The position numbers and the translations under genes were made by a program. This document shows positions 13,503-22,332 of a DNA stretch of 64,000 nt, piece by piece; positions within the stretch are counted from its first letter, which is position 1; the number at the start of each line of letters is the position of its first letter. Origin of the DNA: CAVORB01 sp963698495 (GTDB lineage Bacteria > Pseudomonadota > Gammaproteobacteria > Chromatiales > Chromatiaceae). The stretch is from contig CAVORB010000009.1 in NCBI GenBank assembly GCA_963698495.1, positions 62,001 to 126,000 of the forward strand, written 5' to 3'. A model generated the notes under the pieces. It was not told the DNA's origin and searched no databases. It saw nothing but the letters and a program-made list of their open reading frames with translations.

Positions 13503-14096
13503 CTATTGGCGGATGCCTTCGATCGAGAGGGTGAGCTCGACCTCCCGCGAGGCGGGGCCGAGGTCGTAGTCGATGCCGAAGTCCGCGAGCTTCAGGCTTG
13601 TCGTGCCCTCGAAGCCGCGTCGATAGCCGCCCCAGGGGTCGGGACCGCTCCCGATCTTGGTCACGTCGATGGTGACCGGCTTGGTCACGCCGTGCAGGGT
13701 CAGGTTGCCCTCCAGCACCGCCTGATTGATGCCGGTCTCCTTATAGGAGGTACTCTCGAAGCGGGCCTCGGGGTATTTCTCCACGTGCAGGAAATCCGCA
13801 TCCCGCAGATGCTTGTCGCGCTCGGCGTGGTTGGAGTCGATACTCGCGGTCTTGATCACCACCTCCACCTTCGCGTCGTTCGGGCTCGCCTCGTCATAGG
13901 TGAAGCTGCCGCCAAAGTCGTTGAAGCGCCCGTACAGCCAGCTGTAGCCGAGGTGCTGGATACGGAACTGCACGAAGGCGTGGGCGCCCTCGGTGTCGAT
14001 GACGTACTTGTCCGCCGCCGCCACGGCGGGCAGCAGCAGTGCGGCGGAGAGGGCGATGGTTGTGCCCAGCTTGGAAATGATTCGAACGCGCTTCAT
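13503..14096 (-). CDS. yceI: YceI-like periplasmic lipid-binding protein
   Basis: A 197-residue exported lipocalin-like protein of the YceI family, thought to bind isoprenoid or polyisoprenoid-quinone-like lipids. The ATG at 14096 starts a clear signal peptide ending at AVAAADK; the open frame extends further upstream but only as overlap with the cytochrome gene. Family marks are TEGAHAFVQFRIQHLGYSW and the repeating beta-strand pattern with HAERDKHLRDADFLHVEKYP. It lies directly downstream of the cytochrome b561 gene, the classic yceJ-yceI arrangement. Confidence 0.93.
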   Translation of the reverse strand: MKRVRIISKLGTTIALSAALLLPAVAAADKYVIDTEGAHAFVQFRIQHLGYSWLYGRFNDFGGSFTYDEASPNDAKVEVVIKTASIDSNHAERDKHLRDADFLHVEKYPEARFESTSYKETGINQAVLEGNLTLHGVTKPVTIDVTKIGSGPDPWGGYRRGFEGTTSLKLADFGIDYDLGPASREVELTLSIEGIRQ

Positions 14097-14122
14097 GGAG
14101 GTTTCCTCTGTGGTTGGGGTCG

Positions 14123-14674
14123 TCAGCGTCGGACCGGACCCAGCATGCGCAGCAGGGTGCGGTCCCGGTCCAGGAAGTGATGCTTGAGTGCGCCCGCGGC
14201 GTGAATGCCGGCGAGGGACACGAGGGCGATGGCGAGAACAAGGTGCACGTCGCCGGCCAGATCCGCCTGGTTCGGGATGCCGGTGAGGCTCGCCGGGACC
14301 GCGAACAGGCCGAATACGTCGATGGAGCGGCCATCGGCGGTCGAAATCAGATAGCCGCTCACCATGACCGTCGCGAGCAGCACATACAGCAGGCCGTGGG
14401 CGGCGGAAGCGGCCCGGCGCTCCAGCGCGGACAGGCCCGGCTCGGGCCGCGGTCGCGGATTGATCCAGCGCCAGAGGAGCCGCAACGCCAGGGTGATCGC
14501 CAGCAGGACGCCCAGGCCCTTGTGGATGTCCGGGGCGCGGCGGTACCAGGGATCGTAATAGGTCAGGTCGACCATCCACAGGCCGAGGGCAAACAGGACG
14601 ATCACCACGATCGCCATCGACCAGTGAAGAAAGATGGCGACGAGGCCGTAGCCTTCTTCGGTGTTACGCAGCAC
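14123..14674 (-). CDS. Cytochrome b561 family membrane protein (YceJ/CybB-like)
   Basis: A 183-residue diheme b-type cytochrome of the inner membrane with four predicted helices. Candidate haem-ligand histidines occur in FLHWSMA (helix 1), DIHKGLG (helix 2), HGLLYV (helix 3) and DVHLVLA/GIHAAGALKHHF (helix 4), as in CybB. It probably moves electrons between quinol and a periplasmic acceptor. Its 26-bp spacing from yceI reflects a conserved gene pair. Start ATG 14674 matches the usual MLRNTEEGYG-type N-terminus. Confidence 0.9.
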   Translation of the reverse strand: MLRNTEEGYGLVAIFLHWSMAIVVIVLFALGLWMVDLTYYDPWYRRAPDIHKGLGVLLAITLALRLLWRWINPRPRPEPGLSALERRAASAAHGLLYVLLATVMVSGYLISTADGRSIDVFGLFAVPASLTGIPNQADLAGDVHLVLAIALVSLAGIHAAGALKHHFLDRDRTLLRMLGPVRR

Positions 14675-14840
14675 GCCTCTTGCTCCTGAGCTCCGGTGAT
14701 CGCGGCGGACTTCGGCCTTTACCAGTCAGGGCTGAAACTGGTGGCGCGGCTCGGACGGATAAACGGCGGCGGCCGAAAAACATCCTTCCCTTGTGCGCAA
14801 CAAGCTGGCCGGAGGGGCGCAAACGGGGGTTAAGCATAAG

Positions 14841-14870
14841 AGCACCCGGCGGCGAGAGCCGCCGGGCGTG
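14841..14870 (-). terminator. Strong GC hairpin downstream of htpX
   Basis: GCACCCGGCGGC-gaga-GCCGCCGGGCGTGC folds into a long stem 10 bases past the htpX stop codon. On the minus strand it is followed by TGCTCTTATGCTT rather than a clean T-run, so this is a probable rather than proven terminator. Confidence 0.6.
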
Positions 14871-14879
14871 CGAGGTGGG

Positions 14880-15770
14880 TTAGCCGCCGCGGCCTTCCAG
14901 GGCAGCGATTCTCTCCTGCAGCGGGGGATGACTCATGAACAGGCGCTTGAGACCCTCGCCGATGCCGCCGTTGATGCCGAACGCCGCGAACTCGCCGGAC
15001 GGCAGGTCTTTCGGCTCGTGGGCCATCTGCAGTCGACGCAGTGCCGCGGCCATGCTGGTGTTGCTGGTCAGGCGGGCGCCGCCGGCGTCGGCCTTGAACT
15101 CCCGGTAGCGGGAGAACCACATCACGATCATGGTCGCGAGAATCGACAGCAGCACCTGGGAGATCATGGACACGATGAAGTAGGCGGGTCCATGTCCCTG
15201 CTCGGTCTTGAACACGACGCGGTCGATGACGTGGCCGATGACCGTGGACAGGAAGACGACGAAGGTGTTCACCACGCCTTGAATCAGGGTCAGGGTGACC
15301 ATGTCGCCGTTTGCCACGTGGCTCACCTCGTGTCCCACCACCGCCTCGACCTCCTGCTTGTTCATGCTCTGCAGCAGGCCGGTGCTGACCGCTACGAGGG
15401 CGTCGTTGCGGTTCCAGCCGGTGGCGAAGGCGTTGGGATCCGGCGAGTCGAAAATGCCGACCTCGGGCATACGGATCCCGGACGCCTCGGCCTGACGGGC
15501 GACCGTGTCCATCAGCCAGGTCTCGAAGGGCGTGGACGGCTGGTCGATGACTTGCACGCCCATGGACCGCTTCGCCATGGCCTTGGACATGAACAGGGAG
15601 ATGAGGGAGCCGGCGAAGCCGATGAGCGCCGCGAACACCAGCACGGCCTTCAGGTCCAGGTCGACGTTGTTCTCCTGAAGCAGGCCCTGGAAGCCGAGCA
15701 GCTGGAACACGATGCTGATTACGAACAGCACGGCGATGTTCGTGGCCAGGAAAAGGAGGATGCGTTTCAT
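14880..15770 (-). CDS. htpX: Membrane protease HtpX
   Basis: Zinc metalloprotease of the inner membrane that degrades misfolded membrane proteins. The 296-residue product has two N-terminal helices, the catalytic HEVSH zinc motif in EAVVGHEVSHVANGDMV, two more hydrophobic segments and the third ligand region SRYREFKADAGGARL. The start at ATG 15770 (MKRILLFLATN) is the standard family start; codons upstream in frame are excluded. The C-terminal FMSHPPLQERIAALEG is typical. A hairpin follows the stop codon. I saw no clear heat-shock promoter. Confidence 0.96.
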   Translation of the reverse strand: MKRILLFLATNIAVLFVISIVFQLLGFQGLLQENNVDLDLKAVLVFAALIGFAGSLISLFMSKAMAKRSMGVQVIDQPSTPFETWLMDTVARQAEASGIRMPEVGIFDSPDPNAFATGWNRNDALVAVSTGLLQSMNKQEVEAVVGHEVSHVANGDMVTLTLIQGVVNTFVVFLSTVIGHVIDRVVFKTEQGHGPAYFIVSMISQVLLSILATMIVMWFSRYREFKADAGGARLTSNTSMAAALRRLQMAHEPKDLPSGEFAAFGINGGIGEGLKRLFMSHPPLQERIAALEGRGG

Positions 15771-15978
15771 TTTTCGGTCAAGACTCCCCAACGATTGAAT
15801 ACTCAGGCGGGTAACATGCCTGCGTCGGGCAGACCGCGCAAGCACCGAATTGTCTGCTTGCACGGCGAACGGGCCGACCCGCGGACGCCCCGTTCCCACG
15901 GTTCATGGGGCCACGGGCAGCGATAAAAAGTCTAGACAAGCGTGCCCCGGCTGGGTACCATCGCGGGTCTCAGTTTTT

Positions 15979-16054
15979 GGGGCCATAGCTCAGCTGGGAG
16001 AGCGCAACACTGGCAGTGTTGAGGTCGGCGGTTCGATCCCGCCTGGCTCCACCA
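15979..16054 (+). tRNA. tRNA-Ala (anticodon GGC)
   Basis: A 76-base cloverleaf: acceptor GGGGCCA pairs with TGGCTCC (one G-T pair), D-arm with AGCTCAGCTGGGAGAGC, anticodon stem CAACA/TGTTG around loop CTGGCAG (anticodon GGC), T-arm GGCGG-TTCGATC-CCGCC, and an encoded CCA end. Confidence 0.97.
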
Positions 16055-16067
16055 AACCCTAGTGAAT

Positions 16068-16095
16068 CCGGTCCCTCGTCCGACCGGTTTTTTTT
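16068..16095 (+). terminator. Rho-independent terminator between the two tRNA genes
   Basis: Stem CCGGTC/GACCGG with an 8-base loop followed directly by eight T residues. It lies 13 bases past tRNA-Ala and 13 bases before tRNA-Glu, implying that the two tRNAs are transcribed separately or that tRNA-Glu depends on read-through. Confidence 0.8.
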
Positions 16096-16108
16096 GGGAC
16101 CCGACACC

Positions 16109-16184
16109 GTCCCCATCGTCTAGAGGCCCAGGACACCGCCCTTTCACGGCGGCGACGGGGGTTCGACTCCCCCTGGGGACGCCA
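16109..16184 (+). tRNA. tRNA-Glu (anticodon TTC)
   Basis: A 76-base cloverleaf: acceptor GTCCCCA/TGGGGAC, D-arm TCGTCTAGAGGCCCAGGAC, anticodon stem CCGCC/GGCGG around CTTTCAC (anticodon TTC), T-arm GGGGG-TTCGACT-CCCCC, CCA encoded. Confidence 0.97.
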
Positions 16185-16334
16185 TTTCTTCCGCGCCTCA
16201 CAGGCGCCGGGCGCTGCGATCATCAGCATCCTCTGTCTCCCGGGACAACTCCCGCCGGCTGGCGCGGTTGGCTGAGCCTCTCTAGGCCAACCGGCCGGGC
16301 CTTCCCGCCCTGCGCCAAGCCTCGACGCGCTTGG

Positions 16335-17288
16335 TCAGAACTCGAAGCGTTCTCCCTGCTCCGCGAAAACCAGGTCGAGACCGAGATCGTTCGCCTCGAT
16401 GACCTCTTGCCTGATGACAGCGCGCGCTGCGGCTCCAGATCGGAGCGAAGGCTTGATGTGGGTGATGACCAAGGTCAGGCCTTCGAGCGCCGTATCGGGG
16501 GTGTGAGGATCGGTCAGCTCGGCCAATTTTCGCAGCGCCTTGAACAGCCATGCGGGGGTGAGGTGCGAGTAGAGCAGGTCGTCGGGGCGGGCGTTGGGGT
16601 AGGACGCCTCGACGAAGATCCCGCGCAGCAGGCGATCCCGAATCAGCGGGGCGATCGCCTTCCAGAGTGCCAGGGTCTTGTCGGAGCTCTCGACCTCGTC
16701 CGGCCCGGTGTCCCCCATGTAGAGCGCGAAGGAGCCCCCGGCCTCGATCAGGAACGCCGTGGAGTTGCCGTCGTAGGCCCGATGCGCGAGCGGGAAGGCG
16801 GTGACCTTCATCTCGGTACCGGGGATGGTTTCGGGCCTTCTCTCGGGCAGGGCGATGTATCGATACTGACCCAGGCAAGGCTCGGCGCCTTGATCCGCGA
16901 AATTCGGCCATGTCTTCCAGTTGAACAGGTGCTCGCGCAGGTCGTCGATGATGCCTTGCATGGCGAGTATTGGCTTCTGGTTGTCCTCCGGGGAGACGAT
17001 TGCCAGACCGGCTACGTGGTCGAGGTAGGTGTGGGTGATCAGGTACGCCCGGACGTGGTTGCGGAGGACGTAACCCTCTGCGGTCAAGTCAGTCTCTTCC
17101 GTGGCGAGGCCGGCAAAGGCGCCCCCGCGAATGGCGGCTTCGAGTCCCTTCCAGACGGTGCCCGCATCCAGGCACGCAAAGGCATCGGAGCCGTGCGGGG
17201 CAAGCAGGTATGCGGAGAGGTTGCCCTCGTTGAGGCCACCGTCCACGCCCAGAGGGACGCAGATGAACTTGGGTGGGGATGAGATCAT
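16335..17288 (-). CDS. Class II cyclic-nucleotide phosphodiesterase-like protein
   Basis: A 317-residue metallo-beta-lactamase-fold protein resembling class II 3',5'-cyclic-nucleotide phosphodiesterases (CpdP/yeast PDE1 type), which hydrolyse cAMP. Recognisable elements: VPLGVDGGLNEGNLSAYL near the N-terminus, the metal site region H86-T-Y88-L-D90-H91-VAGL, ALYMGDTGPD and THIKPSL. The canonical metal motif is HxHLDH, so Tyr88 replaces the second His; activity needs testing. The ATG at 17288 gives the family N-terminus. It is divergent from an adenylate cyclase, a sensible synthesis/breakdown pair. Confidence 0.75.
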   Translation of the reverse strand: MISSPPKFICVPLGVDGGLNEGNLSAYLLAPHGSDAFACLDAGTVWKGLEAAIRGGAFAGLATEETDLTAEGYVLRNHVRAYLITHTYLDHVAGLAIVSPEDNQKPILAMQGIIDDLREHLFNWKTWPNFADQGAEPCLGQYRYIALPERRPETIPGTEMKVTAFPLAHRAYDGNSTAFLIEAGGSFALYMGDTGPDEVESSDKTLALWKAIAPLIRDRLLRGIFVEASYPNARPDDLLYSHLTPAWLFKALRKLAELTDPHTPDTALEGLTLVITHIKPSLRSGAAARAVIRQEVIEANDLGLDLVFAEQGERFEF

Positions 17289-17958
17289 TGTCGTGGTTGC
17301 GTTGTTTCCGAGCTCTGACCCAGCGTGAAAACGGCCAGCCGAAATAACCCGCCGCCGTCGCCGTGGGACGACCGAGCGGGTGTAGCGGTGGCAGGATCTC
17401 CATGACAAGCCGAGCGCGATGGCCGTGAGTGCATTGCCACCTTCATCGGCTGGGATGTGCGGGAGGGGCCGGGCTTCGAGATCGCGTCTCGTCCTGCGCG
17501 TCCCCGGGGGGTTCAGCTTTCACGCATAGCGAAGATTCTTCATGTCCCGCATTGCGAATACTAGCCAAGATTCGGAAAAAACACGCGCGCGATTGTTGTG
17601 GTTTCGTTTCGGCGGCCTGAACGCCGGCTCTTTGCCACGCACGCCGCCACGACAGGCGAGTTGCTCGTTTCGGTATGTCGGTGAGTGATAGAGGCGGTCT
17701 GGAACCAGCGGCCGCAAGGCCTTGCTTATCCGGTGCGGTTGCGGCGGATTGGTCTGCTTGTGACGGGCAGGAATGCCATCTGCGCCGCTTATCCCAGCGC
17801 CATTCCCCTATTTGGATCAATGTTTTTAGAAAAGATAGCGAAACCGGCTTGTAAAAAGTCTCCTCTTGTGGTTTGTTTCCGCTGCAGAATAACAAGATAG
17901 AACAATGCCCGCGAGTGGCGGCGCGTAGAGCGCCTGTCTGAATTCCCGGGGGGGAGAC
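17289..17958. other. Long intergenic region between phosphodiesterase and adenylate cyclase
   Basis: About 670 bp with no convincing gene on either strand; open frames here are low-complexity and lack start signals. The part nearest the cyclase (17815-17905) is AT-richer than its surroundings and probably holds its promoter. I found no CRP-type TGTGA-N6-TCACA site by eye. Confidence 0.5.
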
Positions 17959-19263
17959 ATGTCCAATCTCAGCAGTGTCAGGCCACGCCAGTTGGCCGGA
18001 AGTACGTCGTCAGCGGATGGATCCCCGGTTGTCGTCAAGGTTGGCGCGCGCGATGCAATTTCGAACCTCGTTCGACTGCTTCTGACGATAAGCCAGGAGC
18101 TTGAAAAGCGGCACTCCGAGGCAGAGCTTCTTCTCCGTGCGACCCGCAGCGTGAATGCGGGGGCGACCATGCCGGAGATGCTCGATTCCGTGTACGAGGC
18201 CTTCCGCCAGGTCATTCCCTATGACCGAATCGGCTTTGCGCTGCTGGAGGAGGAAAACTCCCTGGTTCGATTGGTCTGGGTGCGTTCGGAAACGCGCATA
18301 GAGCGCTTGAAGCCGGGCCATGCAGCCCGTCTTGAGGACAGCTCGCTCGACGAGATACTCGGCACGGGCCGGCCTCGCGTCCTGAACGACCTGAAAGAGT
18401 ACCTTCTGGCCCATCCCGGATCGGACTCGACCCGGCGCATCGTCGAAGACGGTATGCGTTCCAATCTGACGTGCCCTCTGTTGGCCGGGGGGAGGCCGCT
18501 CGGGTTCTTGTTCTTTTCGAGCCGCAAGCCCGACACCTACCGCGACGCGCACGTCAATGTCTACCTTCAGGTGGCGGGCCTGCTGGGCGTCGTGGTCGAG
18601 AAGACGCGGCTTTGCGAGATCGCCTCGCGGGAGCGCGAGCGCGCGGAGCGCTGGGTACCCAAGGCATTGCCGATCGTCGACGTCGACCGCTCCTACTGGC
18701 GATCGCAGAACGTCGCCGACAGCTTCGATCTGGCCACCGTGTTGTTCGCCGACCTCGTGGACTTCACGAAATGGTCGTCGCGGATGGCGCCCAAGGAGAT
18801 CGCCTGTCTCCTGAACGAGATCTTTCTCGAGTTCGACGACCTCACGGATCGATTTGGCGTCGAGAAGATCAAGACATCCGGAGACTGCTACGTCGCGGCA
18901 GCCGGGATTCCGCTTCCCCGCGATGACCACGCGGAGGCCGCGGCCGAGATGGCGCTGGCGATGCTCGAGGCGATGCCGCGCTTTCGGACGCCGGACGGAA
19001 CCCCGGTCCAACTGCGTGTCGGCATTCATTCGGGGCCGCTCGTCGCGGGCGTCATCGGTCGCAAGAAGTTCACCTACGACATCTGGGGCAACACGGTCAA
19101 CGTTGCCAGCCGGATCGAGACCCAGGGTCTTCCAGGCCAGGTCAACGTCTCGGCCAGGACCTACGAGTTCCTCAAGCAGAACTACCGGCTCGACGCCCGC
19201 GGGCGGGTCGACCTGAAGGGCGAGGGTAGCGTGGAGACCTACCTGCTCAAGGCGCGCAGGTGA
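17959..19263 (+). CDS. GAF-domain class III adenylate cyclase
   Basis: A 434-residue soluble cyclase. An N-terminal GAF domain (about 60-215) precedes a class III catalytic domain (about 255-430). Catalytic residues appear complete: metal-binding D265 (FADLVDFT) and D309 (KTSGD), substrate-specifying K305 and D374 (in TYDIWGN), which favour ATP over GTP, and the transition-state pair N381/R385 (NVASR). It should therefore make cAMP. GGGGGGAG sits before the ATG. It is divergent from a class II phosphodiesterase-like gene; the GAF ligand is unknown. Confidence 0.9.
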   Translation: MSNLSSVRPRQLAGSTSSADGSPVVVKVGARDAISNLVRLLLTISQELEKRHSEAELLLRATRSVNAGATMPEMLDSVYEAFRQVIPYDRIGFALLEEENSLVRLVWVRSETRIERLKPGHAARLEDSSLDEILGTGRPRVLNDLKEYLLAHPGSDSTRRIVEDGMRSNLTCPLLAGGRPLGFLFFSSRKPDTYRDAHVNVYLQVAGLLGVVVEKTRLCEIASRERERAERWVPKALPIVDVDRSYWRSQNVADSFDLATVLFADLVDFTKWSSRMAPKEIACLLNEIFLEFDDLTDRFGVEKIKTSGDCYVAAAGIPLPRDDHAEAAAEMALAMLEAMPRFRTPDGTPVQLRVGIHSGPLVAGVIGRKKFTYDIWGNTVNVASRIETQGLPGQVNVSARTYEFLKQNYRLDARGRVDLKGEGSVETYLLKARR

Positions 19264-19337
19264 CGAGCAGCGGCGGATGAGGACCTGCCGGTGCTCTTCC
19301 CGCCAGGCACCCGGCCCCGGCAGTCGTCGCGGCCCGG

Positions 19338-19775
19338 CTACTCCCCCCACACCCGCAGGCTGAGCGTCCGTTCGCGGGGTCCGTCGAGCTCCACCAGCAG
19401 CACCGACTGCCAGCATCCCAGGTCAAGCTTTCCGGCGACGATGGAGATCACCTCGGAGCTCCCCACGAGCATGGCCAGCAGATGGGCGTGGGCGTTCCTG
19501 GGCTCGTCCGGCGGGCAGTCGCGCAGATGGATGTCGTTGTGCAGATAAGGCGCGTCCGCCGGTGCCAGGTCGGCGAGAAACCGGCGAGTGTCCGCGAGCA
19601 GCCGCTCCTCGTTCTCGTTGATGGTGACCGCGGTGGTGGTGTGGCGCGAGGTCACGGTGACGAACCCGGACTCAACTCCGCTTTCCGCCACCAGCTCGTG
19701 AATATCGGGCGTGACGTCCAGAAGCGCGATCCCGGTACCGGTGCGTGTCCGCAGGCAGCGATGAACCGTCTTCAT
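19338..19775 (-). CDS. yjbQ: YjbQ family protein (secondary thiamine-phosphate synthase-like)
   Basis: A 145-residue YjbQ/UPF0047 protein; some members show weak thiamine-phosphate synthase activity, but the physiological role is not settled. The family's metal-site histidines and acidic residues are visible in SRHTTTAVTINENE, YLHNDIHLRD and NAHAHLLAMLVGSSE, with the closing GCWQSVLLVELDGPR. Complete with ATG start. It lies downstream of sixA with a 73-bp gap, on the same strand. Confidence 0.92.
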   Translation of the reverse strand: MKTVHRCLRTRTGTGIALLDVTPDIHELVAESGVESGFVTVTSRHTTTAVTINENEERLLADTRRFLADLAPADAPYLHNDIHLRDCPPDEPRNAHAHLLAMLVGSSEVISIVAGKLDLGCWQSVLLVELDGPRERTLSLRVWGE

Positions 19776-19848
19776 GTTGACGCGGCTATGCCTTCATCGC
19801 TTCCCGGCGCGCAGCAGCCCGGGGCGTATCATCCATGCCAGCGTCCAT

Positions 19849-20271
19849 TCACTCCGCCTCGCCGCGCTCCAGGCAGACCAGGCTCCCCGGCTCGAACGAG
19901 ACCAACTCGCGTTCCGCGGAACCCGTGACCAGCAGGGAGGCCAGCCTGCCCATGAAGGGCTGGTGGCCGACGAGCAGCGTATCCAGGTCCCAGTGCCGGA
20001 TCTCCTCCGCGACCGGCTCCACCGGGTCAGCCGGTGCGAGCCCGGGTCGCGCATCGGGCGTCCCTTTCGGCATCATGCCAGCCCCAAGGATGGCCGCGGT
20101 CTGCTCCGCCCTCGTCTTGCCGCTGTGCAAGGTTCGCGCGACCTGAACCCCTGTTCGGGCGACGAAGTCCCCGAGGCGCTCGATGTCGGCACGCCCCTCG
20201 GGGCTGAGTGGCCGGTCAGGATCTGCCTCCTTCGGCAGCGCGAGTCCGTGCTGGACGAGATACAGGTGCAT
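19849..20271 (-). CDS. sixA: SixA-type phosphohistidine phosphatase
   Basis: A 140-residue histidine phosphatase of the SixA group, which removes phosphate from histidine residues of phosphorelay or phosphotransfer proteins. The nucleophile region reads LYLVQHGLALP (QHG rather than RHG, a variant seen in several SixA homologues), followed by SGKTRAEQTAAIL and the second catalytic site LLVGHQPFMGRLASLL. Complete; ATG start. The phosphorelay target is not evident from the neighbourhood. Confidence 0.88.
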   Translation of the reverse strand: MHLYLVQHGLALPKEADPDRPLSPEGRADIERLGDFVARTGVQVARTLHSGKTRAEQTAAILGAGMMPKGTPDARPGLAPADPVEPVAEEIRHWDLDTLLVGHQPFMGRLASLLVTGSAERELVSFEPGSLVCLERGEAE

Positions 20272-20357
20272 TGGTCATTGCTTCCCAAGGTGGTGGCTTG
20301 ACCGCAGCATGCCCTCGCGATTTCTAGCAATCAAGCGGCGGCTCGTGCCGTTTCTGC

Positions 20358-22118
20358 TCAGCGCCGGCATTCCGTGAAGGTGCGCCGCTGGCAGATCTCG
20401 CATACCGACCTGTCGAGCTTCTGGTAGATCGCGTGGATGGCGGCCTGCTTCGACTGGAAGACATTTCTAGCTCCGGTGGCGTCCATGCAGCCGCAGCGCT
20501 CCAGCGCCTCCCAGAGACCCTGTTTGACGTTGATGAGGTAGAAGCCGCCACCTTCTCGCTTGCGCCGCTCTGCCTCCTTGGCGAGCGCGCCTCCGCCCTG
20601 GAGATCGACGAAGTTGATGCCGCTGGCGATGACCGCCAGGTGCTTCTGCTCCGGGCTCTCGGAGCGAATGCGGTCGAAGGTCTGCTCGACGTGGTTGACC
20701 GAGCCGAAGAACACGGAGCCGTCGATGCGGATGATCCGGAGCTGGGGGCACTGGGATACGTCGGGGTCACTGGACAAGGCCCGGTTGGGCAGGCGCGGGT
20801 CCGGCGCCAGGGTGACGATACGCGGCTTGGACGTCCGCTCGAGATAGAGCACCAGGGACAGCAGCACGCCGGCGAAGATGGCGAACTCCAGCTCCAGGAA
20901 CAGGGCGGAGAAGAAGGTGACCGCCAGGACCGCGGTCTCTCGCTTGGAGGCATGCAGGATGTGGGCGATCTCCTTGAAGTCGATCAGTCCCCAGGCGACC
21001 AGGAACAGCACGCCGGCCATCGCGGCCTTGGGCAGGTAGCTTGCCAGCGGCGCTACCAGCAGCACGATGACCATCAACAGGAAGCCCGGCGAAAACGGCC
21101 GCGAGCGGGGTCCGCGCGCCGGCCTCGAAGTTGACGCCGCTGCGGTTGAAGGAGCCGGTCGCGACGTAGCCCGAGAAGAATGACCCGGCGATGTTGGACA
21201 GCCCCTGGCCGATGAACTCCTGGTTGCCGTCGATGCGGTAGCCGCCGCGGGCGGCGAGCGAGCGGCCGATGGAGACTGCCTCGGTGAGCGCGAACAGGGT
21301 TACTGCCAGCGCCGAGGGGGCCAGGTGCTTGATGTGGTCGAGCGTCAGGGACGGCGCTGAGAGAGGCGGCAGGCTGGCGGGCAGGGCGCCGACGGTCGCA
21401 ATGCCCGCCGCCTCCGCGCCGATCAGCAGATCCAGCGCCACGGCCACCAGGCTTCCGCCCACCATGGCCGCGATCATGTAGGGGACGCGCGGCAGCCAGC
21501 GTCTGACGGCAATGCCGATCAAGCAGGGTCGCGACGGCGACCGCGGTGGCGCTGGGGTTGACCTCGGCGGCGTGGTGGCCGAACTGGATCAGGATGTCGT
21601 GAAAGTGCCCGCCGCTGTCCATCTCCACGCCGAAGAAGTGCTTGAGCTGCTTGGCGGCGATCAGCAGGGCCGCCCCGGCCGTGAAGCCCACGACCACGGA
21701 GTGGGAGATGAAGTTGACCGAGCGCGCCCATGCGGGCCAGACCGAGGGCCAGCTCCATGACGCCGACCATGAAGGTGAGCGTCAGGGCGAGGGTCACGTA
21801 GTCCGGCGTCCCGGGTACGGCGAGCAGCGAGAGGGAAGAGAAAAGCACCACCGAGGCGGCGGTGGTGGGTCCCGAGACCAGATGCCGCGACGATCCGAAG
21901 AAGGCGGCGACGATGGCAGGCACCATGCCCGCGTAGAGGCCGTATTCCGGCGGCATGCCTGCGATTGTCGCGAACGCCACCCCCTGGGGAAGGACCACGA
22001 CCGCCCCGGTGATGGCAGCCGTCAGATCGGCCTTGATCTCCGTGCGGCCCACGCCGGGCAGCCAGGTCAGGAAAGGCATCAGCCAAGACCAGCGTGGGGA
22101 TCTCAGTGTCGTTCGCAT
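20358..22118 (-). pseudogene. SulP-family anion transporter, three frameshifts
   Basis: About 586 codons of a SulP sulfate/bicarbonate-type transporter with a C-terminal STAS domain. The conserved parts are all present in order but in different frames: TAAITGAVVVLPQGVAFATI near the N-terminus, SHSVVVGFTAGAALLIAAKQ, the NIAGSFFSGYVATGSFNRSG region, and the STAS stretch around VFFGSVNHVEQTFDRI. Removing one base at each of about 21720, 21521 and 21081 restores a single frame. All three are single-base excesses. Start ATG 22118 follows a truncated repeat copy. Either a recent pseudogene or a sequence with errors. Confidence 0.85.
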
Positions 22119-22159
22119 CGCGTGGGAACCTCTGCGGAAGGTAGCTGAAGTCGGGCTTG

Positions 22160-22233
22160 ATTCTCGAACGCTTGCGCGCTTGAAAACGGCGCCACATCCC
22201 TGTGGCGCGGAAAGCGCGGAATCGATCAGCGTA
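22160..22233. repeat. MITE-like repeat, copy 2 (truncated right half)
   Basis: About 74 bp between trkH and sulP matching the right half of the copies at 30.5 and 38.6 kb: a GAACGCTTGCGCGCTTG... hairpin arm, GGCGCCACATCCCTGTGG, then the terminus GCGGAATCGATCAGCG. The left half is absent. It lies in the upstream region of sulP. Confidence 0.65.
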
Positions 22234-22332
22234 TTGCCTATGTTGCTCGTCGTCGATGAAGCCTGGGGTCGTTGTGCGCGGCGAGATGCTTGGCCGGGGC
22301 AGTGCGCAAACGGCACAGCGGCTTTGCGTTGC

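Noticed and set aside
17443..17895. Minus-strand open frame of about 150 codons upstream of the cyclase
   Set aside because: No ribosome site, no recognisable domain and unbalanced composition; treated as noncoding.
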